Below, piece by piece: positions 24,011 through 35,254 of a stretch of 64,000 nt of DNA. The position numbers were made by a program, and so were the translations under genes. A model generated the notes under the pieces. The model did not search any database. It saw only the letters and a program-made list of their open reading frames with translations, and had not been told where the DNA came from. The number at the start of each line of letters is the position of its first letter. Position 1 is the stretch's first letter. The stretch is from Pollenia angustigena (Eukaryota; Arthropoda; Insecta; Diptera; Polleniidae), in assembly GCA_930367215.1 (NCBI GenBank), contig OV884058.1, positions 217,042,208 through 217,106,207 on the forward strand. The letters run 5' to 3'.

Positions 24011-24300
24011 CTTTAATATATTAGAAAATTGTCAGCCACTAAACAAAAACTGCTTTACAATCGATACAGCTTATTTAATTAGTTAACTTTAAATTAATTT
24101 AAAAAAAAAAGTTAGAAACTTTTTTCTTCTGGATTGTAATAAAAACCAAAATGGCCGATTTTTTACACCTCACTTTTTGTATGTATCACTTATGAAAAAG
24201 AAAAACTTTTGCAGATTAGCCGATACCACAACTTTACTTGATGAACGACAAACAAATACTCGTGAAAATCAACGGCGCCAATAACGAACTTTAACTTTTT
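24011..24300 (-). promoter_or_regulatory. Possible distal leader exon or promoter region of Pep
   Basis: A strong donor-like AAAG|GTAAGAAAAA lies at 24010-24001 on the minus strand, preceded by about 290 bases that are not obviously repetitive. This could be a first noncoding exon of Pep about 3 kb upstream of the start codon. I see no convincing TATA box or initiator, and a matching acceptor near 21.2 kb is not clear. Treat as a pointer for transcript mapping. Confidence 0.2.
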
Positions 24301-25021
24301 TGTAGAGAAAAATCTAACGAGTAACTATTAAGCAGTGTTGTATTTTAATATGGAGACTTATTATAGAGTTGTATTTTTTTTACAAGAAACAGCTGGTAAT
24401 GCGAGAGTTTTTGAGAAAAAAGGTATTTGGTTTTGTAATATTACAAAAATGTAATTAAAAATTTGTAAAAAAAATGAATTTTATCTCAACTTTATTGCTA
24501 CAATTATACTTTTAAGTATTTGATAAAAAAGTAGTACATTTGGCAATAAAAGTAGTTTGCAATTTAAGAATATGGTAGTAAAATAATAAAATTACCTTAT
24601 TAAAATATTGTAATACAAAAAATGCATTTCATATCCGAAAGTCTTGGAAGAACCTTCAACACAATCGGAGAGCTCAGAGTTTTAGACTTACTTAAATGCT
24701 TTTCAGGAAGGGAATTTATATTTGTCCCATAGTACACTACAATCGTGCAATTGGTTTTAGTTTAGGACCTGCGATAAATTATAGACCGATTACAACAGAA
24801 TTGCATGATATAATTTCTGGCTACATAAAGCAAAATTAGACCAAATTTTACCCCAACATTTATATTTACTGCCGTTTACGGCGTATTAATATGACTTAAC
24901 AGAGTGGGCTTTATTTCATTTCATTTATTAGTATGTATAATTATATGGGATCAATAGCAAACTATAGATCGAACTTCCCAAAATCTACTTCCCAAAACTA
25001 TTGTAAACCAAATTTTAAAAC

Positions 25022-25690
25022 TATACGTTACGGTTTTAGATGTACTAAGATTGTTTTCAAAGAGTAGGCGTTATATGGGGCGTTTGGTAATTGTGGACCG
25101 ATCTATGCAAAATTTTATCAGTTTGATTTCTAGTTTTATAAAACTGTAACGGACCAAATTTTTTTACAATAGAATTATTCGTTACAGTTTTAGGTGTATT
25201 AAAATGTTTTTAGAGAGGGTACTTTATGGGGCCTATGGTAAACTATTTCATTAGCTTAAGATTTAATTTTCTGACATTAGAATGGTAGAAAAGGAAATCT
25301 GGTGGATAAATTCTATAAAGGGATACTTGAGGCCAATGGCTTTTAGAGCGTTTTATACGTTACGGTTTTAGATGTACTAAGGTTGTTTTCAAAGAGTAGG
25401 CGTTATATGGGGCATATGGGGCGTTTGGTAATTGTGGACCGATCTATGCAAAATTTTATCAGTTTGCTTTCTAGTTTTATAAAACTGTAACGGACCAAAT
25501 TTTTTTACAATAGAATTATTCGTTACAGTTTTAGGTGTATTAAAGTGTTTTTAGAGAGGGTACTTTATGGGGCCTATGGTAAACTATTTCATTAGCTTTA
25601 GATTTAATTTTCTGACATTAGAATGGTAGAAAAGGAAATCTGGTGGATAAATTCTATAAAGGGATACTTGAGGCCAATGGCTTTTAGAGT
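25022..25690. repeat. Recent 332-bp tandem duplication
   Basis: The unit starting TATACGTTACGGTTTTAGAT at 25022 recurs at 25354 with only a handful of differences, including a short GGGGCATAT expansion. Each copy ends GAGGCCAATGGCTTTTAGAG. No coding frame. The high identity means the duplication is young compared with the surrounding repeats. Confidence 0.9.
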
Positions 25691-25699
25691 CTTCTCAAG

Positions 25700-26825
25700 A
25701 TAAAAACTTTGTTTTATCAAACTTTTCGACTTAATTGAAAGATTTAAAGTTTTTTTTTAACATTCGCAATGACAATGAAACGGGTGTTGTGTAAATTGCA
25801 AAACCCCCGCGAAATCGGAATATATCTTTGAAATTACGTGGTGATATATATAAAGATCTTCTACATTTCATAGATTTATCTCTAATATATGTAAATTGAG
25901 GCATATTTTTTGCTTATCTTGCACAAAATTTTTTCTTGGTGGGAAGAGTATCCCCTCTAACCATAAGGTTGTTTGTTTTATATATTACATATTGTCCAAC
26001 AATTTTAGCGCCTCTTCTACTATACTTGTTCTTGTCAACTTATCTTAGGTATGTATATGTTGTCTAAGTACCGATTCTCTTGCCGTATTCTACTCAGGAC
26101 AGTCTTCTGAATACATGCTAGATTTACTTTGAGACATAAGAATATTTGTGAAGGATCCGCTGCAGGGGAAAAATTTTTACCACCAATAAAACATATTAAT
26201 ATTTTTTTATGTTATATTTGTATGCACCAATAGTAACCCTAAATCAAAACCGTTAGAGGGATAATTTTTTATTTTTTCCTTTTAACCTCTACACTAAAGA
26301 TAGTAGTTCTACCAAAAATAAACATAAAACTAGAATAACAGGCCATAAATCCGATCAAAGGATTTTAAGTATTTTGTCACAAAAAATTTTACGAATATTA
26401 CAACAAGAACAAAATTACAAAATAATTTTTTCATGAATATTCCCAAAATCACTAACCGTTTAAGATGCGTTTTTAATAATTTGTGTGCCCCGAAAAAAAT
26501 TATGCATTTTTGTGTATGCTTGACAATGGGTACAAAAGTTTGCAAAACTAATAAAAAACAAGCTAATATAAAACCTTATTGTTTGAAAAATTGACTGCTT
26601 AAACAAATTAAAAAAAAAAAAAATTAAACTTATAGTGAAAAATCTTAGTTTCTTAAAATAAAAAATGTTCACGTGAGAAAAAATATCTACAAATCAAATT
26701 TTGATGAACAAAATCTTTAGATACAAGATAATACTTCTTTCTGGCAGCGCTGGGTACTTATCTTTCGTCTTTCACATCTATTGAATTCGCTTTTATTGAA
26801 TTCGTCTAGGAACTACCAACACAAA
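25700..26825. other. No gene or clear element
   Basis: AT-rich sequence. Minus-strand open frames near 26330-26672 are low-complexity Phe/Ile/Lys strings typical of chance frames here. Confidence 0.5.
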
Positions 26826-26832
26826 ATTCAAT

Positions 26833-27105
26833 GGCCTATCACACATTAGACTAATTTTTTAATCGAACAATTTTTGTTCCATCAATCACACACTGTGTGT
26901 AAAATTATCTGGCATAAAATGTGTACGTGTATAAAACTTTGTATGTATTAGTGTTTTTTGCATTCAATTGTTTTTAAAAATGTGCTGCTTGTGCGGATTT
27001 GAAGCCGGTTGAAACTTTACGCCAACGAAAAACCATTCCCTTCACCACGCTTGCGAACAAACTGCCATTTTACGCCAGCATAATTAGTCTAGTGTGGGAT
27101 GGGCC
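26833..27105. mobile_element. MITE with GGCC ends and AAT flanks
   Basis: GGCCTATCACACATTAGACT and AGTCTAGTGTGGGATGGGCC are inverted with few mismatches. AAT lies on both sides (26830-26832, 27106-27108). Three-base flanks suggest Harbinger-like insertion, although AAT is not the canonical TWA. Confidence 0.65.
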
Positions 27106-27821
27106 AATGAAAGCAACAGCGTTGCCATCTACGAAATTTTGTGATAACGGTAAATTGAAGAAAAACTTGTGTAGAGTTTGAACTTTTTTTCAAATATGTT
27201 TTTTATTAAATAATATTTCAAAATAAGTACACAATTGAAACTTAAAATAGAGAATAATTTTATTTAATTAGTGTAAAATATTTGTCACAAAATGTATTGA
27301 AATGATTTTTTAGTTTTATATAAACGTGGGAGAAAATCATGTGTGAAATATATAGTATTCATACATACATAGTATGTACCTATCTGTGAATAACAAAACT
27401 TCTGATGGCTTTTAATTTTCGAATTTTGACAAAACATAAAACTTATTAAGGTATGTAATAAAAATTGAAAGAAATGTTTTTAACCAAAGTAACATTTTTA
27501 AACATACATTCACTGGACGAAAAACAAAAAAAAAAAAAACCAGAAACAGATATGACTTTGAATATTTGTTAACCAAAAGCGGCATAGAACATTAAAATAT
27601 ACATATGTATATGTAACATAGGCATGTTCGAAGATGCTTCACTGTGCTGCACCTAGGATTAGTTTCCGATGCTCATGCAAATCAGCTTGGCATCAGGTTG
27701 TGTATTCCGCAGCAAAAAATCAAGCCGATTAAAAATTTTCGGCGGCGGCTGAAGACCAAATTTATTCGGCGGCGGCGGCTGAGCTGCTTTGCGCCGATTT
27801 TTTTGACGACTAAAAAAAACT

Positions 27822-28280
27822 TACATGCAGTCTACAACTGACATGAAATGCTCATCATGTTAGAAGTTTTCTCATGTTATAACACGGTTGTTAATGCAAA
27901 TGTTACTGCCCGTATACAACTGACATGATTTGCTGTTATAACTTGAAGTTATAAAAGCGTTGTTAAAACATTTGCATTAACAACCGTGTTATAACATGTG
28001 AAAACTTCTAACATGATGAGTCTATACCTAACACTAACATCATATTAGTGTTAAAGTTAAGCATTTCATGTCAGTTGTAGACTGCATGTTAGGTATAGAC
28101 TCATCATGTTAGAAGTTTTCTCATGTTATAACACGGTTGTTAATGCAAATGTTATAACAACGCTTTTATAACATCAAGTTATAACAGCAAATCATGTCAG
28201 TTGTAGACGGGGAGTTATAACAACGCATTTATAACTTCAAGTTATAACAGCAAATCATGTCAGTTGTAGACGGGCAGTTA
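27822..28280. repeat. Dense cluster of nested inverted repeats
   Basis: The blocks ACATGATGAGTCTATACCTA, CATGTTAGAAGTTTTCTCAT, ATAACACGGTTGTTAATGCA, AGCAAATCATGTCAGTTGTA and CAGTTGTAGAC appear repeatedly in both orientations, three to four times each. This looks like several copies of one hairpin MITE inserted into each other. It can fold almost end to end. Confidence 0.75.
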
Positions 28281-28377
28281 CATATGTACAGTAAACATAT
28301 AGATAAACAAAACAAAAAGACAAATAATGATTTATTCGTTTAAAAAGTAAAGATTTTATGAAAGATAAATTAAATAA

Positions 28378-29300
28378 TTAGTATTGTGGTTATTTTGTTG
28401 AACTATTTATGGTTTTTAATCCAAATTTTTAATATTTTTAATTAGGCTTAAGTTCATGAAATTTAATTTTTTCCATTAAATTATTTTTTTGAAGAAAGGA
28501 ATTTTACAACATGAAAATTAATTAAAATTGTTATTGATAATCTTTCATTCTTGACGTGGCTGGGGCTCGAACCCCGGCCGGCAGGTTACTATGACATGTT
28601 TCGATTGCAAGCAATCAATCTCCTCAGATGGATTTGCCGTCTTACACTCGCAGCCATCGACGACTGCTGACGTCAATAGTCAAACATCAATCCTTAAACC
28701 AAATTGTATTCTAACATTTGGTAGATCGAAATTTGCTTTCCTGAATGATTATCCATTTTAATTGATTTTACATGTTTTTTCCTTACTTCTGTTTTTTCGT
28801 ACTTTCGTCAAGAATTTTTCTTGAAGTCCAAGTACATTTTTTGTTTTTTCATTTTGTCTTTTTCTTTTCTGTTGACCTTTTTCAGCACAACTTGAAGGAC
28901 AAATGTACACATAGAGCTCGTGCCTTAGCTTTAACAATAATTAGTATTGTGGTTATTTTGTTGAACTATTTATGGTTTTTAATCCAAATTTTTAATATTT
29001 TTAATTAGGCTTAAGTTCATGAAATTTAATTTTTTCCATTAAATTATTTTTATGAAGAAAGGAATTTTACAACATGAAAATTAATTAAAATTGTTATTGA
29101 TAATCTTTCATTCTTGACGTGGCTGGGGCTCGAACCCCGGCCGGCAGGTTACCATGACATGTTTCGATTGTAATCAATTATCAATAACAATTTTAATTAA
29201 TTTTCATGTTGTAAAATTCCTTTCTTCATAAAAATAATTTAATGGAAAAAATTAAATTTCATGAACTTAAGCCTAATTAAAAATATTAAAAATTTAGATA
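28378..29300. repeat. Unclassified element with 561-bp direct repeat, then inverted copy
   Basis: A unit starting TTAGTATTGTGGTTATTTTG (28378) restarts at 28939. In between are a GGGGCTCGAACCCCGGCC hairpin (near 28566 and again near 29127), GACGACTGCTGACGTCA and a T-rich stretch ending TTAGCTTTAACAATAA. From about 29175 the sequence of 28990-29110 follows in inverse orientation. The reverse-oriented copy at 51755-52236 shows the same unit-end to unit-start junction, so the direct repeat is part of the element's structure. GTTCGAGCC on the minus strand resembles a Pol III B box. Confidence 0.65.
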
Positions 29301-29745
29301 AATTTAATTTTTAGATTAAAAAAAACTATTTACAGCAAATACCTTGTTAGTTGTACTACGGTCACTAAAAGATATTACAATAAGATTTTCTTAAAATTTA
29401 AAAACATCAGGCATTTTTAAATAGTAAATTAATTAATTTTTTTTTTGCTATTTATTAATTAAGTTTGTGGTCCATTATTTTTTATAAAAATATTTGTTTT
29501 ATTTAATCCGATATTTCGTCACACCTTTGTGTAACTACTTTAGGGAAAATTATCGAACATGTCGACTGCAGATGTTCTTTGTTGTGTACAACTTTTTGTT
29601 TTTGCCTTGACTGCGACTGTTTTCATTTAATGAATCAGAAGTAAAGGCAAAAGTTTATTTTTGTCCAATGACAAATGAAGAAGTCGAAGTAACAGCACAA
29701 TCTTATGACTTTTACTATCTCCACTGCTGCTTTTTAAACACTGCA
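29301..29745. other. No gene or clear element
   Basis: AT-rich sequence between two elements; nothing recognised. Confidence 0.5.
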
Positions 29746-29749
29746 CTTA

Positions 29750-29939
29750 GGCCCGTTTTCACAAGTTACCGATAGCAAAAAGTAGACTTTAACCGGCCTT
29801 TTAAAAAGTTTTCCATTATTAAAACTCAAAGCTCAATCGTTAAGAGCGATAAAGTAAATTAAGGTTTGAGCTACCTGGTATGTTAAAGTAAAGTTGTAAT
29901 AATGGTACACTTATATACGGTTAGTTGTGAAAACGGGCC
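29750..29939. mobile_element. Harbinger-like MITE (GGCCCG ends), TTA duplication
   Basis: GGCCCGTTTTCACAAGTTAC and GTTGTGAAAACGGGCC are inverted. TTA lies at 29747-29749 and 29940-29942. Ends resemble those of the MITE inserted in the Penelope element at 38681. Confidence 0.8.
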
Positions 29940-30149
29940 TTAACCACCTTTTCCACATGCAAAATACAAAAAAGTTTCGTTAAAACTCTTTAAGTATTTG
30001 TATAAGGCAACAGTGCTACAAAATTAATTAAATACCGATTTTCGTAAGTATTCACTAACTTAAGTAATATTAAAAAATACCAAAAATTTATTTAATAACT
30101 AATTTTGGCTTAATATAAAAAAAATAGAAAAAAAGATAATCAGCTAGCT

Positions 30150-30235
30150 ATTGAGCCGTCGATCAGCCTAGTATATCGGCGGCGGCGCGGCTTGTCGAAA
30201 AAAGCCGTCAGCCGCGCCGTTACGGCTTGCTTCTC
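30150..30235. repeat. GC-rich CGGCGGCGGCG patch
   Basis: Contains CGGCGGCGGCGCGGCTTG and GCCGTCAGCCGCGCCGTTAC. A similar CGGCGGCGGCT-rich stretch is at 27735-27795. Function unknown; probably a repeat fragment. Confidence 0.4.
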
Positions 30236-30328
30236 TGCTCCGCAGCTTGGCTATATATTTAAAAAAACACAATATGCAGCAGCCCTTTTTGTTCTTCGTC
30301 TTTTACCCTACATGCAAGTATGTAATTA

Positions 30329-30469
30329 GTGCCGGTTCACACACGTCAAGTTTGACTCGTCAAGTCTTGATCTTTTAGGAGAGAAGGGAAAAGAGAAAGC
30401 CATTTCTTTTCCCCTCTCTCCTAAAAACTCAAGACTTGACGAGTCAAACTTACGTGTGTGAACCAGCAC
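30329..30469. mobile_element. Hairpin MITE with TTA duplication
   Basis: The arms GTGCCGGTTCACACACGTCA and TTACGTGTGTGAACCAGCAC continue inward through TTGACTCGTCAAGTCTTGA and its inverse, about 55 bases per arm. TTA lies at 30326-30328 and 30470-30472. Confidence 0.85.
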
Positions 30470-31339
30470 TTACTTACAAGTAGCGTATACGTATTACCCT
30501 ACGTTTCCACATCGAGGAAACAGCCGATTGGCTGAAAGTACAAAAATTTTTTGAATTTAGTGAAAAAGTGTGAGTAGGAATGGGCAAAAATTATTTATTA
30601 CCAGTAATAATAAAAGCCTAATTTGGTCAAAAAACATTATTACAGAGCTTTCATTCCAAGATATGTACATAAAAGGAAAAAAAGTATATATATGTTTACA
30701 TGTATGTACATTAGGGTGTCCCAAAATTTTTTTCGTCAGAGGCTCAAGCATAATTTGAAAGCTTATAGGGTCCAGTAATTTTGAATTTTTTTTTTAGATT
30801 TTTAGAAAGAGGTTTAGAGGTCGCGCAAATCAAGTCTTTGTTAAAAATCTGGTTTTTCGGCCTTTTTTCAAACTTGACTCATAACTTTGTCAATAACCAC
30901 GTTCATTTAATTTTTTGACGGAATATTTCTAAAGAAAATTTCCCAAACTATATACATATCAGGCGCGGATTCAGGGGGGGGGGAATAAGGAAATTTCCCC
31001 CCCGTAAATTATAAAAACATGTTTTGTTAATTTCGATAATACAAGAATTCCTAATAATAATACTTTTTTTAAAGTACAACATTTTTGGAAATCCCAGCAA
31101 GATTTTTTGTTTTTTTTTTATTGAACCTCTAACGAAATTTTCAATAAGTATCCAAATCCTTATAGTTATTTATTAGATATTTCCAATGAAACATCTAGTT
31201 AACCGTATTCAAATACTTATTATTCTACATTCAATCCCAGCAGGTGCCATTTATATCCAAAGACTAAACGTTTGACTTGATAATGCGTGCGATTGAATTA
31301 TTAAAAAGTCTTAGTATTTGCAATATTAATGTATATATG

Positions 31340-32395
31340 TATGTATGTGTTATATGAATCAAAATTCTATTCGATAATTTTTGACGAAAGCACGGATTTG
31401 TCGGGGAAAAGCCAGATTTCCTTATCTTTAAGATATTTCAACATACAACAAAAAGTTTTTAGGGAAGAATTTATTGGCTTTGTTGTAAACGGTGTTGTAG
31501 AGGCTTCAAAAGATATGGATGACGTTGGTGTGTCAATTGATGCGAAGACACTATCATCAATAGTTCTTAAAGCTTTGACAAATTTTGGTCTTGACCTAAA
31601 AAATTGTGTAGGAGTTGGAACAAATGGGTGTTAAAAATCCTGGAAACCGCGACAAATGCGAAACAAACGCCATGCTATTCCCATAAATCAAACAACTCAA
31701 TTTCTAAAAGCAATAAAGTGCCACTAATACAAAAAGTTGTATCATTTGTTAAAGAAACGACAAAATTTTTTAAATATAATCATCCCAGGCAAAACACAGT
31801 TTTAGTAAAGTATTTGGGAGCCAAACTCTCTACATTATGCGAGACAAGATGGGTGGACCGTCACGACTCAGCTGTACACTTTGCAACAAGTGTACATCAT
31901 ATAGTAGAAGCTTTTTAAGGAACTCCTTAGCACTTTTGAACTTATTTGCGGAATATACGTATTCAGTGTGATACTTATTGTAACACAGCCACTAAGTATC
32001 ATTTTACAAAAGCACGATATTGATCTTCAAAAAGGATCAAGCCTGATCAAAACTTTAATCATGTGCCTTGAAGAAAAATGATATAAAGCCGAAGAACAAT
32101 TTAAAGCGATTTTTGAAAAAGTTAAAGTTATTTGCGTTCAGATCGAGGTTCCAATCGAAAAGACAAGATTTGAACGAAATAATCACTTCCAAAATGTTGA
32201 AGATTACTACCGAGTTGTAGGTTACATTCCTCTTATTGAGTTTATTTTAGACGATTTCGAAACAACTTTCCCAATAGATACTGTTTTGAACATACTTAAA
32301 CTTCTACCTCAAAGTGAAATCAAGTCATATGGGCAAATCCTACGTCACGAACGCTACATTCGCACGTGTTTTCTGATTGATATATAAACTTTTTT
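31340..32395 (+). pseudogene. hAT transposase relic, ZMYM1/TTF-type family
   Basis: A first open stretch has FYSIIFDESTDLSGKSQISL and DLKNCVGVGTNG, the catalytic-core pattern (D-E-S-T-D; L-x-x-C-V-G) of ZMYM1-like hAT proteins. After a break, the frame continues with SHKSN, LCETRWVDRHDSAVHF, then DIDLQKGSSLIKTLI, and finally VEDYYRVVGYIPLIEFILDD, in the order found in intact family members. Stops and frameshifts separate these blocks, and the N-terminal zinc finger and hATC end are missing. Clearly non-functional. Confidence 0.8.
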
Positions 32396-33019
32396 TTGGC
32401 ATTTCAAAAGAGATAGCTTCAACTTATATATAGTATTTAGTGAGATTGATATGTACTTACGAATGGAATATGTCATAATTTCTTAGCAGGCCTTTGTTGC
32501 GAAAAAATTAATCAAAAAGTTTTGTGACACACGCCACAAAAAATTAGAAGCAACTTTAAAAGTTGAAGTGTGTTTTCCTAATTTTTAACGAATTTTGCAT
32601 CATAAGGTATACGAAGTCTTATTCCTAAAAGAAAGGTGAATATAAGAGAACTCTAAACAACGCACGCTACAGTTTTTCAGTAGTATCCAATTAAAAACTT
32701 CGCCTACAAAATATTGTGTTGAGTAATCAGAACAACATGAAGGCACTACTTACAATTCTACTGAAAGAACCAATGAATTTTACAAGGCATGCCCCAAAAT
32801 GAACGCATTTAAAAGTAAATCATTATATTTTTTACCTAGGCGGCATGAAATAATCCGCCAAAATATAGCCCCCCAGAAAAAAGTAGTTATAGAAGTTGTT
32901 ATACATACATGTAGTTATAGAAGAAAGCTACTAAATAATGAGTTAAAGAAGCTATTCGTTTTGGAAAAGTAAGCGAAGTTTTTACTGGGATATAATAAAC
33001 CCAATTTTATTTAGTTTAA

Positions 33020-33025
33020 CAAAAC

Positions 33026-33059
<34 letters not shown>

Positions 33060-33075
33060 CATATATCATATATAT
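33020..33075. repeat. (CAT)n microsatellite with AT-rich tail
   Basis: A run of CATCATCAT units with one CAC variant, followed by ATATATCATATAT. It directly precedes the first Helentron-like unit; a shorter (CAT)n precedes the second at about 34712. Confidence 0.85.
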
Positions 33076-33093
33076 TTATATATCATATATATT

Positions 33094-33258
33094 ATTTCTA
33101 AAGCACTTTTTTTGTCGGTTGCAAATATCTCCCATACCACCGCGTCAAATTTAATGAATGATATCTCATTTTAAAGCTTATTTCTAACACTAATGACGAA
33201 AAATAATTAGAAATTGAAAAATTAATATTTTCATTGATAAAAATTATATTTTATATAG
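33094..33258. mobile_element. Helentron/DINE-like unit, copy 1 (3' end missing)
   Basis: Starts TCTAAAGCACTTTTTTTGTC after a (CAT)n tract and runs through CCATACCACCGCGTCAAATT and AATGACGAAAAATAATTAGA, matching 34734-34989 and 34986-35165. It breaks off before the 3' hairpin. Confidence 0.6.
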
Positions 33259-33357
33259 AACTGCATGAAAATACTGTTCAAACGTGGTAACACAGGGTCG
33301 CTTAACAGAACTGCATGATAATACTGTTCAAATGTGGTAATACAGGGGCGCTTAATA
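33258..33357. repeat. Two copies of a 50-bp unit
   Basis: GAACTGCATGAAAATACTGT...CAGGGTCGCTTAAC repeats at 33258 and 33308 with few differences. Confidence 0.75.
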
Positions 33358-33440
33358 GTAATGCAGTTCTACATAATATAGCATGTATTAAAATCCATTC
33401 TGGCAATACCGCTATTTACTATAATGTCGTTTATTACTAA

Positions 33441-34124
33441 CTTGAGGGTTACACGATCAAGTTTTGGCTATCAAGTTTTAATACACTCACACTTTTTTAC
33501 CAATACACTCATACTTTTAAAAATTGATACGAACTTGCCTCTTAAATTCTCTTGCCAGTGAGTGTATCAATTTTCGTTCAAGAAAACATCTTATTACAAA
33601 TCTTTTGAAGTTGTTTTTGTTTTTTTTCACAAATATTTTGCCGGCAAAAGCTGAAGTTCTTTTTTTTGTACAAATTGTTGCGGGAATTTTAAAATTTGAA
33701 CTAAAAACCTAAAAAAATAGTGAAATACGTTTATTAATAAAATTTATTTATAAAATTAATAAGCAAAATGATGTTCTGCGATTCATAGAGCTGTACAGAA
33801 GCCATGAAATTTTATGAATCTTTCATCATATAGGCGAAATGATTTGAAAATAAAAGCCTACGAGTATATTGCTTCTGAAACAAAAATGCCAGTGGAAGAA
33901 GTAAAGAAAAAAATGAAGTCCCTTCGAACAGCCTACAGTGCAGAAAAATCAAAAGTGGAAAATAGCAAAACATTTTGAGTTGTTTTCTCGGCGACGACAT
34001 CTTGAAAAAGTAAATTGCCTTCAACTTGCGTGCAGCCTACGTCACAGCTGTCAACTTTTGCATATTTTGACAATCAGTATATGTAAAAGACTATCAAGAA
34101 AATCTTGATCGTGTGGCTGCACTG
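33441..34124 (+). mobile_element. Harbinger-like element carrying a MADF-protein relic
   Basis: Starts CTTGAGGGTTACACGATCAA and ends TTGATCGTGTGGCTGCACTG; the inner CACGATCAAG is inverted at the far end. TAA lies on both sides (33438-33440, 34125-34127). It is immediately followed by a second, shorter copy that shares the TAA. The MADF relic at 33764-33979 lies inside. Confidence 0.75.
33764..33979 (+). pseudogene. MADF (Myb/SANT-like) domain relic of a Harbinger-type element
   Basis: A first block reads NDVLRFIELYRSHEIL, the classic start of a MADF domain. One base is then missing, and the second block continues as SSYRRNDLKIKAYEYIA and MPVEEVKKKMKSLRTAYSAE, the remainder of the domain. PIF/Harbinger elements are known to encode a transposase plus an accessory Myb/SANT-like protein; the location inside an element with TAA duplications fits. 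The frame is broken, so it is inactive. A stray host MADF exon is an alternative, but less likely. Confidence 0.75.
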
Positions 34125-34127
34125 TAA

Positions 34128-34462
34128 CTTGAGGGTTACACGATCAAGTTTTGCCTATCAATTTTTAATACACTCACACTTTTTTACCAATACACTCATA
34201 CTTTTAAAAATTGATACGAACTTGCCTTTAAAATTCTCTTGCCAGTGAGTGTTTCAATTTACGTTCAAGAAAACAGCTGATTTCAAGGTTAGTGAGCAAA
34301 TTTTTCGTTTCTCTTTATAAATTTTTTTTTTTAATGACATCTTGAAAGTAAATTGCTTTCAACTTGCGTGCAGCCTACGTCACAGCTGCCAATTTTTGCA
34401 TATTTTGACAAACGGTATATGTAAAAGACTTTCAAGAAAAGCTTGATCGTGTGGCTGCAATG
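34128..34462. mobile_element. Second Harbinger-like copy, internally deleted
   Basis: Same ends as 33441-34124 (CTTGAGGGTTACACGATCAA; TGATCGTGTGGCTGCAATG), TAA at 34125-34127 and 34463-34465. Lacks the MADF segment, as expected for a deletion derivative. Confidence 0.8.
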
Positions 34463-34733
34463 TAAGTCAGTTATATATAATATGCATATTAAGTTGTAAA
34501 AAGCTGTTTTGGCAATACTTTGCAGTAGTTGTTAGATCAAGTGCGATAAACAGAGTCGCTTAATTGTAATGCTATTCCACATAATATATAAAGTTGTAAA
34601 AGCCATTTTGGTAATGTCGTTATTGTCATGGCATTGTTTGTTTTATGAAGTGTAGTAATACGGTGTCTTTTAATATATACATATTTAACGGTTAAAAAGG
34701 TTTTAAGAAAAATCATCATCATCATATATATTA

Positions 34734-35165
34734 TTTCTAAAGCACTTTTTTTTGTCGGTTGCAAATATATCCCATACCACCGCATCAAATTTAATGAATG
34801 ATATCTCATTTTAAAGCTTATTTCTAACACTAATGACGAAAAATAATTAGAAATTTAAAAATTAATATTTTCATTGATAAAAATTATATTTTAAAATGTA
34901 TTGAAGTTACTAAAATTTCTATTAATTATTTTCATTTTATGTTACAAAAATGACAACTAACGGTGCGAAATATTCGCACGGGTCATCTAAAGCACTTTTT
35001 TTGTCGGTTGCAAATATCTCCCATACCACCGCATCAAATTGAATGAATGATATCTCATTTTAAAGCTTATTTCTAACACTAATGACGAAAAATAATTAGA
35101 AATTGAAAAATTAATATTTTCATTGATAAAAATTACGGTGCGAAATAGTCGCACGGGTCATCTAG
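34734..35165 (+). mobile_element. Helentron/DINE-like units, copies 2 and 3 in tandem
   Basis: Copy 2 (34734-34989) and copy 3 (34986-35165) both start TCTAAAGCACTTTTTTT and both end in a hairpin, GTGCGAAATATTCGCAC (34963) and GTGCGAAATAGTCGCAC (35138), followed by GGGTCATCTA. The last copy ends CTAG before T. A subterminal hairpin plus CTAG-T, no TIR, a microsatellite and tandem arrangement together match non-autonomous Helentron-type rolling-circle elements. Copy 3 has lost about 80 central bases. Confidence 0.65.
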
Positions 35166-35254
35166 TTATATATATAAACTAATTTTGTGATTATTAATGA
35201 ATGTATGAATCAATATCAATCTTTTTTTTAACGAAATTTATATTGTGATGAGTC

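Noticed and set aside
28561..28590. tRNA gene suggested by GGCTCGAACCCC
   Set aside because: Only a B-box-like word on the minus strand; no acceptor, D or anticodon arms, and the sequence is part of a dispersed repeat.
31329..31634. Host ZMYM1-like gene
   Set aside because: It lies within a hAT element with TIRs and near-perfect duplication and is broken by stops, so it is a transposase relic.
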